This document shows positions 16,893-26,387 of a stretch of 64,000 bases of DNA, in pieces; positions within the stretch are counted from its first letter, which is position 1, and each line of letters opens with the position of its first letter. A program made the position numbers and the translations under genes. The DNA is from Piscinibacter sp047602365 (GTDB taxonomy: Bacteria; Pseudomonadota; Gammaproteobacteria; Burkholderiales; Burkholderiaceae_C): the NCBI GenBank assembly GCA_047602365.1, contig JASGHM010000001.1:930001-994000 (forward strand). Reading direction: 5' to 3'. The notes under the pieces were generated by a model that saw only the letters and a list, made by a program, of their open reading frames with translations, was not told the origin of the DNA and searched no databases.

Positions 16893-18356
16893 TCAGCCGC
16901 CCAGCTTGTTCGGATTGCGCCAGGCGCGTTCGAACGGCAGCCGCCAGGCGTGCGGGGCGATCAGCTGGTGGATGGACTTCGGCCCCCACGAACCCGCCGG
17001 GTACAGGCGCACCGGTGGCGGCGCCTCGAGCAGCTGGGTCGACACCTGCCACAGCCGCTCGATGCCCTCGGCGGTGGTGAACAGCGTGCGGTCGCCGCGC
17101 ATCGCGTCGAGGATCAGCCGCTCGTAGGCCTCCAGCACCTCGCCGGCCAGGCCGGTGTCGTGCATCGCGAACTGCAGGCTCAGCTTGTCCAGCCGCATGC
17201 CCGGGCCGGGGCGCTTGCCGTAGAACGACAGCGACATCTTCGACGCGTCGGCGAGATCGAAGGTCAGGTGGTCGGGGCCTTGGGCACCGACGCCGGAGCC
17301 GGGCGGGAACATGCTCTTCGGCGGCTCGCGGAAGGCGATCGAGATGATGCGCTGGCCCTCGGCCATCTTCTTGCCGGTGCGCAGGAAGAAGGGCACGCCG
17401 GCCCAGCGCCAGTTGTCGATGAAGCACTTCAGCGCGATGAAGGTCTCGGTCTCGCTCTCGGCGTCGACGCCCTCCTCGTCGCGGTAGCCGTTGTACTGGC
17501 CGCGCACCACGTCGTGCGGCTGGATCGGCAGCATGCTGCGGAAGACCTTGTTCTTCTCCTCGCTGATCGGCGCCGGCTCCAGCGCGGTCGGCGGCTCCAT
17601 CGCCATGAAGGCGAGGATCTGGAACAGGTGGGTGACCACCATGTCGCGGTAGGCGCCGGTCTGTTCGTAGAAGGCCGAACGTTTGCCCAGGCCCAGCGTC
17701 TCGGGCACGTCGATCTGCACGTGGTCGATGAAGTTGCGGTTCCAGATCGGCTCGAACAGGCCGTTGGCGAAGCGGAAGGCGAGGATGTTCTGCGCCGGCT
17801 CCTTGCCGAGGAAATGGTCGATGCGGAAGATCTGGTCTTCGGCGAACACCTCGTGCAGCCTGGCGTTCAGCGACACCGCGCTGGCCAGGTCGGTGCCGAA
17901 GGGCTTCTCCATCACGATGCGCGAGCGCTCGACCAGCTGCGCCTCGCCGAGCAGGCGCACGGCCGGCAGCGCGGCGCTCGGCGGCACGCTCAGGTAGTGC
18001 AGGCGGCGGCACTCGACGCCGAGGTCCTTCTCCGCGCGTTCGACCGCCGCCTTCAGCGCCGCTGCGCCGGCGCCGAGCGGCACGTAGTCGAGCCGCGAGG
18101 CGAAGGTCTGCCAGTCGGCGTCGGCGACCTTGCGGCTCCCGAATTCGTCGAGCGCCGAGCGCGCAGCGGTGCGGAAGCCGTCGGCGTCGAGCTCGTCGAG
18201 CGACACGCCGACGATGCGGTAGCCGGGAATGAAGCCGGCACTGGCCAGGTGGTAGAGCCCGGGCAGCAGCTTGCGGCGGGCCAGGTCGCCGGTGGCGCCG
18301 AACAGCACCACCACCTGCGGAAAGCGCGGCCCGACGCCGGGCGGGATCTTTGCCAC
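16893..18356 (-). CDS. zwf: Glucose-6-phosphate 1-dehydrogenase
   Basis: The 487-residue length is normal for Zwf. The NADP-binding motif LFGATGDLARRKL is near the N-terminus and the G6PD signature RIDHFLGKE near residue 180, followed by ILAFRFANGLFEPIWNRNFIDHVQI and the substrate-binding C-terminal domain. It oxidises glucose-6-phosphate to 6-phosphogluconolactone, feeding the oxidative pentose phosphate or Entner-Doudoroff route. GTG 18356 is chosen for the AGGAGG six bases upstream; the frame stays open further but without such a site. No pgl, edd or eda gene is adjacent. Confidence 0.95.
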   Translation of the reverse strand: MAKIPPGVGPRFPQVVVLFGATGDLARRKLLPGLYHLASAGFIPGYRIVGVSLDELDADGFRTAARSALDEFGSRKVADADWQTFASRLDYVPLGAGAAALKAAVERAEKDLGVECRRLHYLSVPPSAALPAVRLLGEAQLVERSRIVMEKPFGTDLASAVSLNARLHEVFAEDQIFRIDHFLGKEPAQNILAFRFANGLFEPIWNRNFIDHVQIDVPETLGLGKRSAFYEQTGAYRDMVVTHLFQILAFMAMEPPTALEPAPISEEKNKVFRSMLPIQPHDVVRGQYNGYRDEEGVDAESETETFIALKCFIDNWRWAGVPFFLRTGKKMAEGQRIISIAFREPPKSMFPPGSGVGAQGPDHLTFDLADASKMSLSFYGKRPGPGMRLDKLSLQFAMHDTGLAGEVLEAYERLILDAMRGDRTLFTTAEGIERLWQVSTQLLEAPPPVRLYPAGSWGPKSIHQLIAPHAWRLPFERAWRNPNKLGG

Positions 18357-18437
18357 CGGGATCCTCCTCGCGACGCGATGTCGCCAGCCGGACAGTAGCA
18401 AGGAATGGACCGAAATGCCCGTGCGGGCGGTCCGGCG

Positions 18438-19097
18438 TCAGTCGCGGTCGGGCGCGCCGAGCGGGAAGTAGGGGCGGAACGGGCGTGCCTCGTCGACCGC
18501 CCGCGCGAACGACGCTCGCGCCAGCAGGCGGCGCCGGTAGGCCAGCACGTGGGTGTGCTGCTCGCCGATGCGCTGCGTCCAGTCGGCATAGAACAGGAAC
18601 GGCGCCGCGCCGCAGTCGGCCAGGCTGAATTGGTCGCCGGCCGCCCATTCGCGCGAGGCCATCACGCCGTCGAGCCAGGCGTAGGCGGTGTCGAGCATCG
18701 CGCGTGCCTTGGCCACGCCGTAGGGGTCGCGCGATCCCTCGGGGCACAGCGCATCGAAGACGACCTTCTGCTGCGGCGTGGAGACGTAGTTGTCGAAGAA
18801 ACGATCCATCATGCGCACCTCCAGCGCCGCCTGCGGATCGGCCGGGATCAGGCGCACCGGGCCGGGTCGGGTCAGGCCCAGGTACTCGACGATGCAGCTG
18901 GCTTCGAGGATGGTGCGTTCGCCATCCACCAGCACCGGGAAGCGCTTCATCGGCCACAGGCGGGTCAGCGTCTGCATCGCCGGGCTGTCCGGGCCGGCCA
19001 GTTCGTGGCGCTCGAACGCGACGTCGTTCTCGTACAGCGCCACCAGCACCTTCTGGCAGTACGACGAGAACGGGTGGTAGTAGAGCTGCAGGGCCAT
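18438..19097 (-). CDS. Glutathione S-transferase family protein
   Basis: The 219-residue protein has an N-terminal thioredoxin-like domain opening LQLYYHPFSSYCQKVLVALYEND (a CxxS-like SSYC site near residue 12), KRFPVLVDGERTILEASCIVEYL for glutathione binding, and a helical C-terminal domain with DQFSLADCGAAPFLFYADW. GGAGG lies nine bases before ATG 19097. It is predicted to conjugate or reduce with glutathione in the cytosol; the subclass and substrate are not clear. It is upstream of zwf on the same strand but 81 bp away, and NADPH supply could link them. Confidence 0.85.
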   Translation of the reverse strand: MALQLYYHPFSSYCQKVLVALYENDVAFERHELAGPDSPAMQTLTRLWPMKRFPVLVDGERTILEASCIVEYLGLTRPGPVRLIPADPQAALEVRMMDRFFDNYVSTPQQKVVFDALCPEGSRDPYGVAKARAMLDTAYAWLDGVMASREWAAGDQFSLADCGAAPFLFYADWTQRIGEQHTHVLAYRRRLLARASFARAVDEARPFRPYFPLGAPDRD

Positions 19098-19165
19098 CGC
19101 GGGAGCCTCCGGAATGCAATGCACGGGCAGCCCGGATGCTGCCACGATGGCCTCGCCCGCGTTGC

Positions 19166-20845
19166 TCAGAGCCAGTAGCGCAGCAGCGCGAACTGGTAGC
19201 CGCCGTCCTTGCTGGCCTCGCCGGCCTGCAGCACACGCACGGTGCTGATGCGATCGTCGGCCTGCAGCGCCAGCGCACGGCCGGCGTCGCGCTGCATCGG
19301 CGCGGCCACCGGCGTGACCACGCGGCCGGCGCTGCCGAACGTCGCATCGGCCGCGCCGTCGCCGCTGTAGCGCAGCAGCGCGAAGTTGCCGGCCGAGCCG
19401 GCGCCTTCGTAGACCCAGCCGCCGACGATCAGCTTGCCGTCGGCCTGGCGGACCAGCGCGGTGGCTGCGTCCCAGTTGTCGGCCGCCAGCGCGGTGATCA
19501 CACGGCCACCGGTGCCGAAGCCGGCATCCAGCGTGCCGTCGGCGTTGAGCCTCGCCAGCGCGACGTCGTTCATGCTGGAGCCGGCCAGCACCAGCTGGCC
19601 CTGCGGCGTGGCCAGCACCGCACGCGCCGCGCCGATGGTCGAGCCGAACAGCGCACCGACCTTGCCGCCGCTGCCGAAACCGCCGTCGAGCTGCCCGTCG
19701 GCCAGGTAGCGCACGGCGGCGAAGTCGCCCTCGCCGCCGACCGCGACGATGCGCTTCTGGTTGCCGACCTGCTGCCAGGTCATCGCGTAGATCGAGTCGC
19801 GCGCCGACTGGCTGCGCACCGGCGTCAACACCTTGCCGGCGTTGCCGAAGCCCGCATCGAGCGAACCGTCGGTGTTGTAGCGGGCCAGCGCGAAGTCGAT
19901 GCCGGTGGTGGTCGAACCCTGGTCGCTCTCGCCGCCGACGACGATCTTGCCGTCGTCCTGCACGAGGATGGCATTGATGCGGTCGGTCGAGGTGCCGAAC
20001 GAGGTGACCACCTTGCCGCCCTGGCCGAAGCTGGTGTCCAGCCTGCCGTCGGCGTGGTAGCGCACCAGCAGGAAGTCGAGGTCGGTGCCGCTGGTCGCGG
20101 TGCTGCCGCCGACGAGGATCTTGCCGTCGCGCTGCAGCGCCACCGCGTAGGCCTGGTCAGCACCGCCCGACGCGGCGAAGCCCGTCACCACCTTGCCGCC
20201 GCTGCCGAAACCGGCGTCGAGCACGCCGTCGCGGCCGTGGCGCACCAGCGCGAGGTCGGTGCCGCCGGCGGCGGTGCTGGTCCAGCCGACGCTGAGCACC
20301 TTGCCGTCGGGCTGCACCGCCAGCGCGGCGGCGTAGTCCTCGCCCTCGCCGGGCGAAACGAACTGCGCACCGCCCTGGAAGCTGGTGTCGATGGCGCCGG
20401 GCAGGCCGCCGACGGTGACCGTCAGCGGCGCACTGGCGGTCTTGGTGCCGGCGCTGCCGAGCGCACGCACGGCCGTGGGCAGCGAATGCGGCGCCGACGC
20501 GGCGGCGCTGAGCGTGATGCGCGCGCTGGTGGCGCCTTCGGCAATCACCACCGACGCGGCGCTGGCTCCGGCCGGCAGGTTCTGCAGCGCCACCTGCACG
20601 GCGCCGCTGAAGCCGTTGCGGCGGGTCAGCGTCGCGGTGAGCTGCACCGTGTGGCCCTGGATGACCAGCGCCTTGTCGGTGGACAGCAGCAGCGAGAAGT
20701 CGCCGTTGTCGGCCGGCGGCGGGTTCTCGGTGGGCGGCGGCTCGTTGCCGCCGCTCGACGGCGTGGACCCGCCGCCGCCACAGGCGGCCAGCGTGGTGGC
20801 GAGGATCAGCAGCGCAGCGGCCTGCGCGATCGGGGTGGTTTTCAT
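19166..20845 (-). CDS. Delta-60 repeat lipoprotein
   Basis: The 559-residue protein has a lipoprotein signal (LILATTLAACGGGG), a Ser/Pro-rich linker, an Ig-like domain (about 48-145) and a long propeller-like array. The array repeats every 50-60 residues in the pattern ALQRDGKILVGG...DFLLVRYHADGRLDTSFGQGGKVVT, the delta-60 repeat family. It is expected at the outer membrane or cell surface; the function of the family is unknown. A gene of similar style (GGGGS after the lipid cysteine) lies divergently at 21066, with a 220-bp shared upstream region. Confidence 0.8.
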   Translation of the reverse strand: MKTTPIAQAAALLILATTLAACGGGGSTPSSGGNEPPPTENPPPADNGDFSLLLSTDKALVIQGHTVQLTATLTRRNGFSGAVQVALQNLPAGASAASVVIAEGATSARITLSAAASAPHSLPTAVRALGSAGTKTASAPLTVTVGGLPGAIDTSFQGGAQFVSPGEGEDYAAALAVQPDGKVLSVGWTSTAAGGTDLALVRHGRDGVLDAGFGSGGKVVTGFAASGGADQAYAVALQRDGKILVGGSTATSGTDLDFLLVRYHADGRLDTSFGQGGKVVTSFGTSTDRINAILVQDDGKIVVGGESDQGSTTTGIDFALARYNTDGSLDAGFGNAGKVLTPVRSQSARDSIYAMTWQQVGNQKRIVAVGGEGDFAAVRYLADGQLDGGFGSGGKVGALFGSTIGAARAVLATPQGQLVLAGSSMNDVALARLNADGTLDAGFGTGGRVITALAADNWDAATALVRQADGKLIVGGWVYEGAGSAGNFALLRYSGDGAADATFGSAGRVVTPVAAPMQRDAGRALALQADDRISTVRVLQAGEASKDGGYQFALLRYWL

Positions 20846-21065
20846 GACGGAGGCTCCCTGGGGCCGAGTGGATGACGGGGCGCACTGTAGGAAGCAGGGG
20901 TGGGGTCGTTCATCGCCCGATGGAGCCAGCGGCCGGGCGCGGCGGAGAGCCACGGCGAGGAGCCATGACTGCATGGCTCCCGCATGCGCCATGCGGGCGA
21001 TGCGCGGCCAGCGCCCGGGACGCGAAGCTGGCGGCCTTCCAGATCCACGTCCTCCGAGAGAACTC

Positions 21066-22577
21066 ATGAACCTGCACCACCTCCTGGCCGCGCTGGCGGC
21101 CACCTTCGCACTGGCCGCCTGCGGTGGCGGCGGCAGCGCCACGCCTGGCGATCCGGCCGAGCCGCCGGCGCCCGAGGCCACCGCCGTCGGCGAGCCGATC
21201 GGCGTGGCCACGCGCGCCGTGATCGGCAGCGCCGGCGGCACGCTGGACAGTGCCGACGGCAGCGTCCGCCTGGTCGTGCCGGCCGGCGCCCTCACGCGCG
21301 ACGAAACCGTCTCCATCCAGGAGATCAGCCACCAGAACCACGGCGCGCCGGGGCGGGCCTGGCGCATCGAGCCGCAGGCCCTGGTGCCGACCCTGCCGCT
21401 GACGCTGCACTTCCGCTACGCCGAGACCGAGCTGCAGGGCACCGACGCCGCCGAACTGCGCCTGGCCTACCAGGACGCCCGACGGCGCTGGATCCTGCCG
21501 TCGGCAGCCGCGCCCGCGCTCGACACCGGCACACGCACGCTGAGCCTGGGCACACGCCGCCTGGGCGACTGGTCGCGTTTCGCGCGCCTGTCGCTGTCGC
21601 CCGGCGCCGCCACCGTCAAGGTCGGCCAGCAGCTCGCGCTGAAGGTGCTGCGCTGCGAGGTGACCGGCTTCGACGCCGGCACCGACGGCAGCGACCCGCA
21701 GCTGGTCACGGACTGCCTGCCGGCGCCGCAGGTGAAGACGCTCGGCCCGCAGGTCAACGGCCAGTCGGGCGGCAATGCGAGCATCGGCACGGTGCTGCGG
21801 CCCGATGCGGACCGCGCCGAGTACGTCTACACGGCGCCGGCCACCGTGCCCAGCCCGCGCAGCGTCGCGGTCTCGGTGCAGACGCTGCTCAGTGCCGAGC
21901 CCGGCAGCCCGGCGAGCACCTTCCTGGTCAGCAACATCACCATCGAGGACGGCGACGGCTGCGCCTGGGTGCACAGCGTGAAGAGCTTCGACTACGAGGT
22001 TCGCGTGGCCGCCTTCTCGGTGTACGCCGCCTCCGGCAACGCCAGCTATTCCGGCACCGGCAAGCTCGAAGCGACCGGGCGCCTGCAGCGCATCGGCGCG
22101 CCGGGCGCGAGCATCGCGGCGTTCAGCAGCTTCGGCCAGAGCGCCAGCGGCCTGGTCAACGTGCACGGCACGCTGCGGGTGAACGACCCGGCCCAGCCTT
22201 ACACGCAGGCCTACGCGGCCAGCGGCGCCCCGTCCGGCCTGGGCACGCAGCTGCCGCCGGCGCTGTTCGTGCTGAGCATCGACACGACCAACTGCAGCTA
22301 CGTGTTCGGCGGCAGCGCGATGACCCACGGCAGCATCGAGGGCGGCCCGGGGGCCACCGCCGACGCGGTGATGACGCCGGGGTCGCTGCACTTCAAGAAC
22401 ATGCCGCTGGCCGCCGATGCCGGCAGCAGCCGCACGCTGGCCGTCGACGCGCTGGAGGCGCCCTTCTCGCTGGACACCGAAGGCAACGGCTTCGCGCCGT
22501 GGGGCAGCCTGCGGGCGATGCCCTTCGCGGCCGGCAGCACGCTGGTCAGCTGGCAGCTGCGCGCGGCGGCGCCCTAA
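21066..22577 (+). CDS. Large exported lipoprotein with ZU5-like N-terminal domain, hypothetical
   Basis: The 503-residue protein has a lipoprotein signal LAATFALAACGGGGS. A ZU5-like segment follows (RAVIGSAGGTLDSADGSVRLVVPAGALTRDETVSI) of a type common in surface proteins of Burkholderiales. The rest is beta-rich, with LSPGAATVKVGQQLALKV suggesting an Ig-like fold, a cysteine pair, and a C-terminal part with no recognised domain. The lipobox and the repeated C-GGGG start parallel the divergent delta-60 lipoprotein. No function can be stated. Confidence 0.65.
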   Translation: MNLHHLLAALAATFALAACGGGGSATPGDPAEPPAPEATAVGEPIGVATRAVIGSAGGTLDSADGSVRLVVPAGALTRDETVSIQEISHQNHGAPGRAWRIEPQALVPTLPLTLHFRYAETELQGTDAAELRLAYQDARRRWILPSAAAPALDTGTRTLSLGTRRLGDWSRFARLSLSPGAATVKVGQQLALKVLRCEVTGFDAGTDGSDPQLVTDCLPAPQVKTLGPQVNGQSGGNASIGTVLRPDADRAEYVYTAPATVPSPRSVAVSVQTLLSAEPGSPASTFLVSNITIEDGDGCAWVHSVKSFDYEVRVAAFSVYAASGNASYSGTGKLEATGRLQRIGAPGASIAAFSSFGQSASGLVNVHGTLRVNDPAQPYTQAYAASGAPSGLGTQLPPALFVLSIDTTNCSYVFGGSAMTHGSIEGGPGATADAVMTPGSLHFKNMPLAADAGSSRTLAVDALEAPFSLDTEGNGFAPWGSLRAMPFAAGSTLVSWQLRAAAP

Positions 22578-22613
22578 GATCGGCGCCTGCGGACAGGGAA
22601 GGAGTGCTCACGC

Positions 22614-23405
22614 GTGTTCGGCGCCATCGCAGGCGATGTCATCGGCTCGGTCTACGAGCGCGACAACGTCAAGCACAAGGCCTTCCCGCTGTTCGTGCCG
22701 GCCAGCCGCTTCACCGACGACACGGTGCTGACGGCGGCGCTGGCGCACAGCCTGCTCAGCGGCGAGGATGCCGGCCGCACGATGCGCGCGTTCCACGCCC
22801 GCTACCCCGACGCCGGCTTCGGCCCGACCTTCCGCGCCTGGATCGCGGCCGGCGAAGGTGCCCCGGCACCACGCAGCACGAGCAACGGCGCGGCGATGCG
22901 CATCGCGCCGGTGGGCTGGGCCGGCGACTCGCTGGCCGTGGTGCTGGCCGAGGCGCAGCGCCTGACCGTGCTGACGCACGACCATCCCGAGGCGGTGGCG
23001 GGCGCGCAGGCCACGGCCGCTGCGGTCTTCCTCGCACGCAGCGGCGCGAGCAAGGCGGAGATCCGCGCCTTCGTCGAGTCGCGCTTCGGCTACGACCTGT
23101 CGATCTCGCTGGACGCGGTGCGGCCCAGCTACACCTTCGACCTGTCCTGCGTCGGCACGGTGCCGCACGCGATCCGCGCCTTCCTCGAAGCCACCGGCTT
23201 CGAGGATGCGCTGCGCAACGCGATCTCGATCGGCGGCGACTCCGACACGCTGGCCTGCATCGCCGGCGCGATCGCCGAGGCGCATTTCGGCGGCGTGCCG
23301 GAACACATCGCGCAACCGGTGTGGCAGCGCCTCGACGCGCCGCTGCGCGAGCTCACGGAGCGCTTCTGCGCGCGCCACGGCATCCGCGTGCCGCCGGCGC
23401 CCTGA
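22614..23405 (+). CDS. ADP-ribosylglycohydrolase family protein
   Basis: The 263-residue protein has the metal-site motifs of the family: SRFTDDT (T34, D35, D36) near the N-terminus and GGDSDTLACIAGAIAEA (D209, D211, T212) near the C-terminus. It also has the opening GAIAGDVIGSVYE. Members remove ADP-ribose from proteins or nucleic acids or hydrolyse ADP-ribosyl metabolites using two magnesium ions. GTG 22614 is preceded by GGAAGGAG at a suitable distance. No ADP-ribosyltransferase gene is seen nearby, so the substrate is open. Confidence 0.85.
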   Translation: MFGAIAGDVIGSVYERDNVKHKAFPLFVPASRFTDDTVLTAALAHSLLSGEDAGRTMRAFHARYPDAGFGPTFRAWIAAGEGAPAPRSTSNGAAMRIAPVGWAGDSLAVVLAEAQRLTVLTHDHPEAVAGAQATAAAVFLARSGASKAEIRAFVESRFGYDLSISLDAVRPSYTFDLSCVGTVPHAIRAFLEATGFEDALRNAISIGGDSDTLACIAGAIAEAHFGGVPEHIAQPVWQRLDAPLRELTERFCARHGIRVPPAP

Positions 23406-23421
23406 GCGTCGCCCGCGCGGA

Positions 23422-24012
23422 CTACCAGGCGAACGACCACTCCGCCCAGTCGGCGTGGTCGGGGCGGCGCTCGCGGGCAGCGCGCTGCAGTGCCGCCTGC
23501 ACCCAGCGGGCAGCCAGCGGCAGCGGGCCGTGGCCCGACTCGATGTTGATGTGCCCGGCGTCGCCGAGGTTGACGAAGTGGCTGCCCCAGCGCGCCGCCC
23601 AGCGGTGGGCGCTGGCCGGCTTCATCCACGGGTCGGTGTCGCTGGCGACCATCACGGTGCTGCGTGGCAGCCGCTGCAGCGGCAGGCGGCCGCCGATGCC
23701 GAAGCGGTCCGGCTCGGCCGGCGCGACCAGCAGCGCCGATTCGATCGGCGAGTCCGGGTGGCGTGCCAGGTGCTGCGCCAGCGCCAGGCAGCCGAAGCTG
23801 TGCGCCACCGCGATGTAGCCACGCTCGCGGCCGGAGGCCACGCTGCTCGCGATGCGCTCGGACCAGCGGTCGAGGTCGGCGCTGCCCCAGTCGCGCTGCT
23901 TCACGCGCAACGCGTCGCGGTGCTGCGCCTGCAGCCAGGTCTGCCAGTGGCCCGGCCCGCTGTCGTTCAGCCCGGGCACGACCAGCAGGCGCGGCAGCTC
24001 AGAGTGCGGCAA
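23422..24012 (-). CDS. RBBP9/YdeN-type alpha/beta hydrolase
   Basis: The 196-residue protein shows the family signature VVPGLNDSGPGHWQTWLQ near the N-terminus, nucleophile S72 in VAHSFGCLA, an Asp in VASDTDPWMKP and a His in GDAGHINIESGHG. RBBP9-like serine hydrolases are small, and their substrates in bacteria are mostly unknown. Its ATG lies 14 bases inside the end of the upstream molbindin gene, so the two are co-transcribed. It converges on the ADP-ribosylglycohydrolase gene with a 16-bp gap. Confidence 0.82.
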   Translation of the reverse strand: MPHSELPRLLVVPGLNDSGPGHWQTWLQAQHRDALRVKQRDWGSADLDRWSERIASSVASGRERGYIAVAHSFGCLALAQHLARHPDSPIESALLVAPAEPDRFGIGGRLPLQRLPRSTVMVASDTDPWMKPASAHRWAARWGSHFVNLGDAGHINIESGHGPLPLAARWVQAALQRAARERRPDHADWAEWSFAW

Positions 24013-24217
24013 TCGACACCTCGGTGGACTTGACCAGCGCGATGACCTCCTTGCCGACGGCGAGCTTGAGGTCCTTCACCGAACGTGTGGTGATGACCGA
24101 GGTGACGACCAGGCCGGAGGGCGTCTCGACGTCGATCTCGGAAACCACCGGGCCTTCGATGATTTCCTTGACCTTGCCGCGGAACTGGTTGCGGACGTTG
24201 ATGGCGGTGATGCTCAT
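23999..24217 (-). CDS. Molbindin-like TOBE domain protein
   Basis: This 72-residue single TOBE/Mop domain protein (ITAINVRNQFRGKVKEIIEG, VVTSVITTRSVKDLKLAVGKEVIALVKSTEVSIA) is the length and pattern of molbindins. These bind molybdate or tungstate as oligomers and buffer the anion in the cytosol. No modABC or molybdoenzyme gene is adjacent. ATG 24217 follows AAAGGTTTCTCC, a weak ribosome site. It overlaps the serine hydrolase gene at its 3' end. Confidence 0.88.
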   Translation of the reverse strand: MSITAINVRNQFRGKVKEIIEGPVVSEIDVETPSGLVVTSVITTRSVKDLKLAVGKEVIALVKSTEVSIAAL

Positions 24218-24382
24218 GGAGAAACCTTTCGGTCGTGGGGCTGAGTGAGGCAGATCGACTCTAGGTGCCTGCCGCCAGCCCGAGAACGAATGAAAGCGCG
24301 GCTGCAAATGCGTTCCGCGCATGAAGCGCGCGGCCGGGGGCAGCATTGCCTACACTGGCCCGCAGCGCCAGGAGCCCGTTCG

Positions 24383-25456
24383 ATGCTGATCTTCCGCCAG
24401 CTGTTCGACCCCGCCTCGTCCACCTACAGCTACCTGCTGGGTGACGGCGACAGCGGCGAGGCGCTGCTGATCGACCCGGTCTACGAGCAGGTGCCGCGCG
24501 ACCTGGCGCTGGTGCAGGAGCTCGGCCTGCGGCTGCTGGCCACGCTGGACACGCACGTGCATGCCGACCACGTCACCGGCGCATGGCGGCTGCAGCAGCG
24601 CTGCGGCAGTCGCATCGCGCTGGCCGAGGCCGCCGGCGCCGACGCGGTCGACCGGCCGCTGCGCGACGGCGAGCGTGTCGCCTTCGGCAGCCGCCACCTG
24701 GAGGTGCGCGCGACGCCCGGCCACACCGACGGCTGCCTGACCTACGTGCTGGACGACCACGGCATGGCCTTCACCGGCGACAGCCTGCTGATCCGTGGCT
24801 GCGGCCGCACCGATTTCCAGCAGGGCAGCCCGCAGCGGCTGTTCGAATCGGTGCACCGGCAGATCCTGACGCTGCCCGACGCGTGCCTGCTCTACCCGGC
24901 GCACGACTACCGCGGCGTCACCGTCACCAGCGTGGCCGAGGAGCGCCGCTTCAACCCGCGCCTGGGCGGCGACGTCGACGAAGGCGACTTCACCGGCTAC
25001 ATGAACCACCTCGGCCTGCCGCATCCGAAGCTGATGGACGTCGCGGTGCCGGCCAACCTGCGCTGTGGCCGGCCCGAGGACGGCGCACCGCCTCCGGAGG
25101 CGCCCGGCTGGGCACCGCTGACGCTGCGCTTCAGCGGCGTCTGGGAGATCGAGCCGATGGCGCTGCTCGAGCACGTCGCGGCGGTACAGATCGTCGACGT
25201 GCGCGAGGCGCCCGAGTTCATCGACCGGCTCGGCCATCTGCCGGGAGCCCGGCTGGTGCCGCTGTCGCAGCTGACGCAGCGCCTGCGCGAACTCGACCGC
25301 GGCCGGCCGGTGGTGGCGGTGTGTCGTTCGGGCGTGCGTTCGGCGCAGGCCAGCGTGCTGCTCGCCAAGGCCGGCTTCGCGCAGGTGGCCAACCTGGCCG
25401 GCGGCATGCTGCGCTGGAAGATCGAAGGGCTGCCGGTGGCGCCGGACAACCCCTAG
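24383..25456 (+). CDS. Persulfide dioxygenase-rhodanese fusion
   Basis: In this 357-residue protein the N-terminal metallo-beta-lactamase domain has DTHVHADH (H58, H60, D62, H63), GHTDGC, TGDSLLIRGCGRTDFQQG and the YPAHDY motif of ETHE1-type persulfide dioxygenases, which carry a single iron. The C-terminal part is a rhodanese domain with active-site C314 in VAVCRSGVRSAQ. The fused form oxidises glutathione persulfide to sulfite and can pass sulfur to thiosulfate. It is cytosolic. CCAGGAG precedes ATG 24383. No sulfide:quinone reductase gene is nearby. Confidence 0.9.
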   Translation: MLIFRQLFDPASSTYSYLLGDGDSGEALLIDPVYEQVPRDLALVQELGLRLLATLDTHVHADHVTGAWRLQQRCGSRIALAEAAGADAVDRPLRDGERVAFGSRHLEVRATPGHTDGCLTYVLDDHGMAFTGDSLLIRGCGRTDFQQGSPQRLFESVHRQILTLPDACLLYPAHDYRGVTVTSVAEERRFNPRLGGDVDEGDFTGYMNHLGLPHPKLMDVAVPANLRCGRPEDGAPPPEAPGWAPLTLRFSGVWEIEPMALLEHVAAVQIVDVREAPEFIDRLGHLPGARLVPLSQLTQRLRELDRGRPVVAVCRSGVRSAQASVLLAKAGFAQVANLAGGMLRWKIEGLPVAPDNP

Positions 25457-25460
25457 GGCC

Positions 25461-26297
25461 TCAAGCCGCCGCCAGGCGGCCCGGGACGAAGGCCGGCGCC
25501 GGTTCGGCGCGGCGCAGCGGCGTGTGCCGCCAGACTTCCTCGCCCGACTCGTAGACGCGCAGTTCGCCGGCGGCGAACGGGCGCCATGGTTCGTTGCGCG
25601 TCAGCGGCTCGGTGGCGATCAGCACCATGCGGTCGTCGGCGCCGTTGGTCTGCGCCAGGTCCAGCACCATGTCGTGGTCGACCAGGTGCGCCTGCACGAA
25701 CGGATGCTGGCGCTGCAGCGCGTGCAGCCGGGTGCTGGCGTGGGCGTAGAGCACGTCGCCGTCGGAGAGCAGGAAGTTGAAGTTGCCGTGTCGCGCGATG
25801 CCGCCGGCCAGTTCGGCCAGCAGCGGCGCCACATGCTTCCAGTGCGGCAGCGCACGCCGGCGGAAGGTGCGGCGCAGCTCCTGCAGCAGGAAGCAGAAGG
25901 CGCGCTCGCTGTCGGTGTCGCCCACCGGCAGGTGGCTGCCGTTCAGGCGCGGCGCGAAGTCCTTCAGGTCGCCGTTGTGGCAGAACGACCAGTGCCGGCC
26001 CTGCCATTCGCGTACGAAGGGGTGGCAGTTCTCGAGGCGCACCGGCCCCTGCGTGGCCTTGCGCACATGGGCCATCACGGTGCGCGCGCGGATCGGGTGG
26101 CGGCGCAGGAAGTCGGCCAGCGCGGCGTCGCTGGCGCGCTGCTCGTCGATGAACACCCGGCAGGAACGGCCGTCGTGGAAGGCCAGGCCGTAGCCGTCGA
26201 CGTGGTCACCCGTCACCCCGCCCCGCGCCGACAGGCCGGTGAAGGAGAAGGTCGCCGCACTCGGCGTGTTGCTGTTCAGGGCGAAGAGCTGGCACAT
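25461..26297 (-). CDS. Class II glutamine amidotransferase (YafJ-like)
   Basis: The protein begins MCQLFALNSNTP, placing the N-terminal nucleophile cysteine at position 2, as in the Ntn-hydrolase glutaminase domain of the YafJ/EgtC family. Further motifs are DGYGLAFHDG, RKATQGPVRLENCHPF and FCHNGDL, with DTDSERAFCFLLQ. The length of 278 residues matches stand-alone members. They release ammonia from glutamine or cleave gamma-glutamyl amides; the partner is not evident. It converges on the persulfide dioxygenase gene with a five-base gap. Confidence 0.85.
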   Translation of the reverse strand: MCQLFALNSNTPSAATFSFTGLSARGGVTGDHVDGYGLAFHDGRSCRVFIDEQRASDAALADFLRRHPIRARTVMAHVRKATQGPVRLENCHPFVREWQGRHWSFCHNGDLKDFAPRLNGSHLPVGDTDSERAFCFLLQELRRTFRRRALPHWKHVAPLLAELAGGIARHGNFNFLLSDGDVLYAHASTRLHALQRQHPFVQAHLVDHDMVLDLAQTNGADDRMVLIATEPLTRNEPWRPFAAGELRVYESGEEVWRHTPLRRAEPAPAFVPGRLAAA

Positions 26298-26387
26298 GGG
26301 CTGACGGTGGAATGCTCGAATGGCAAGCGAGGCTCGTGCCACACTCGGATTGAAACGCGCCCGCCGAGGCACGAAACGAGGAACAGC

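Noticed and set aside
19166..20845. CRISPR or DNA repeat array in the delta-60 gene
   Set aside because: The periodicity is at protein level, with diverged codons of coding character and no conserved spacers.
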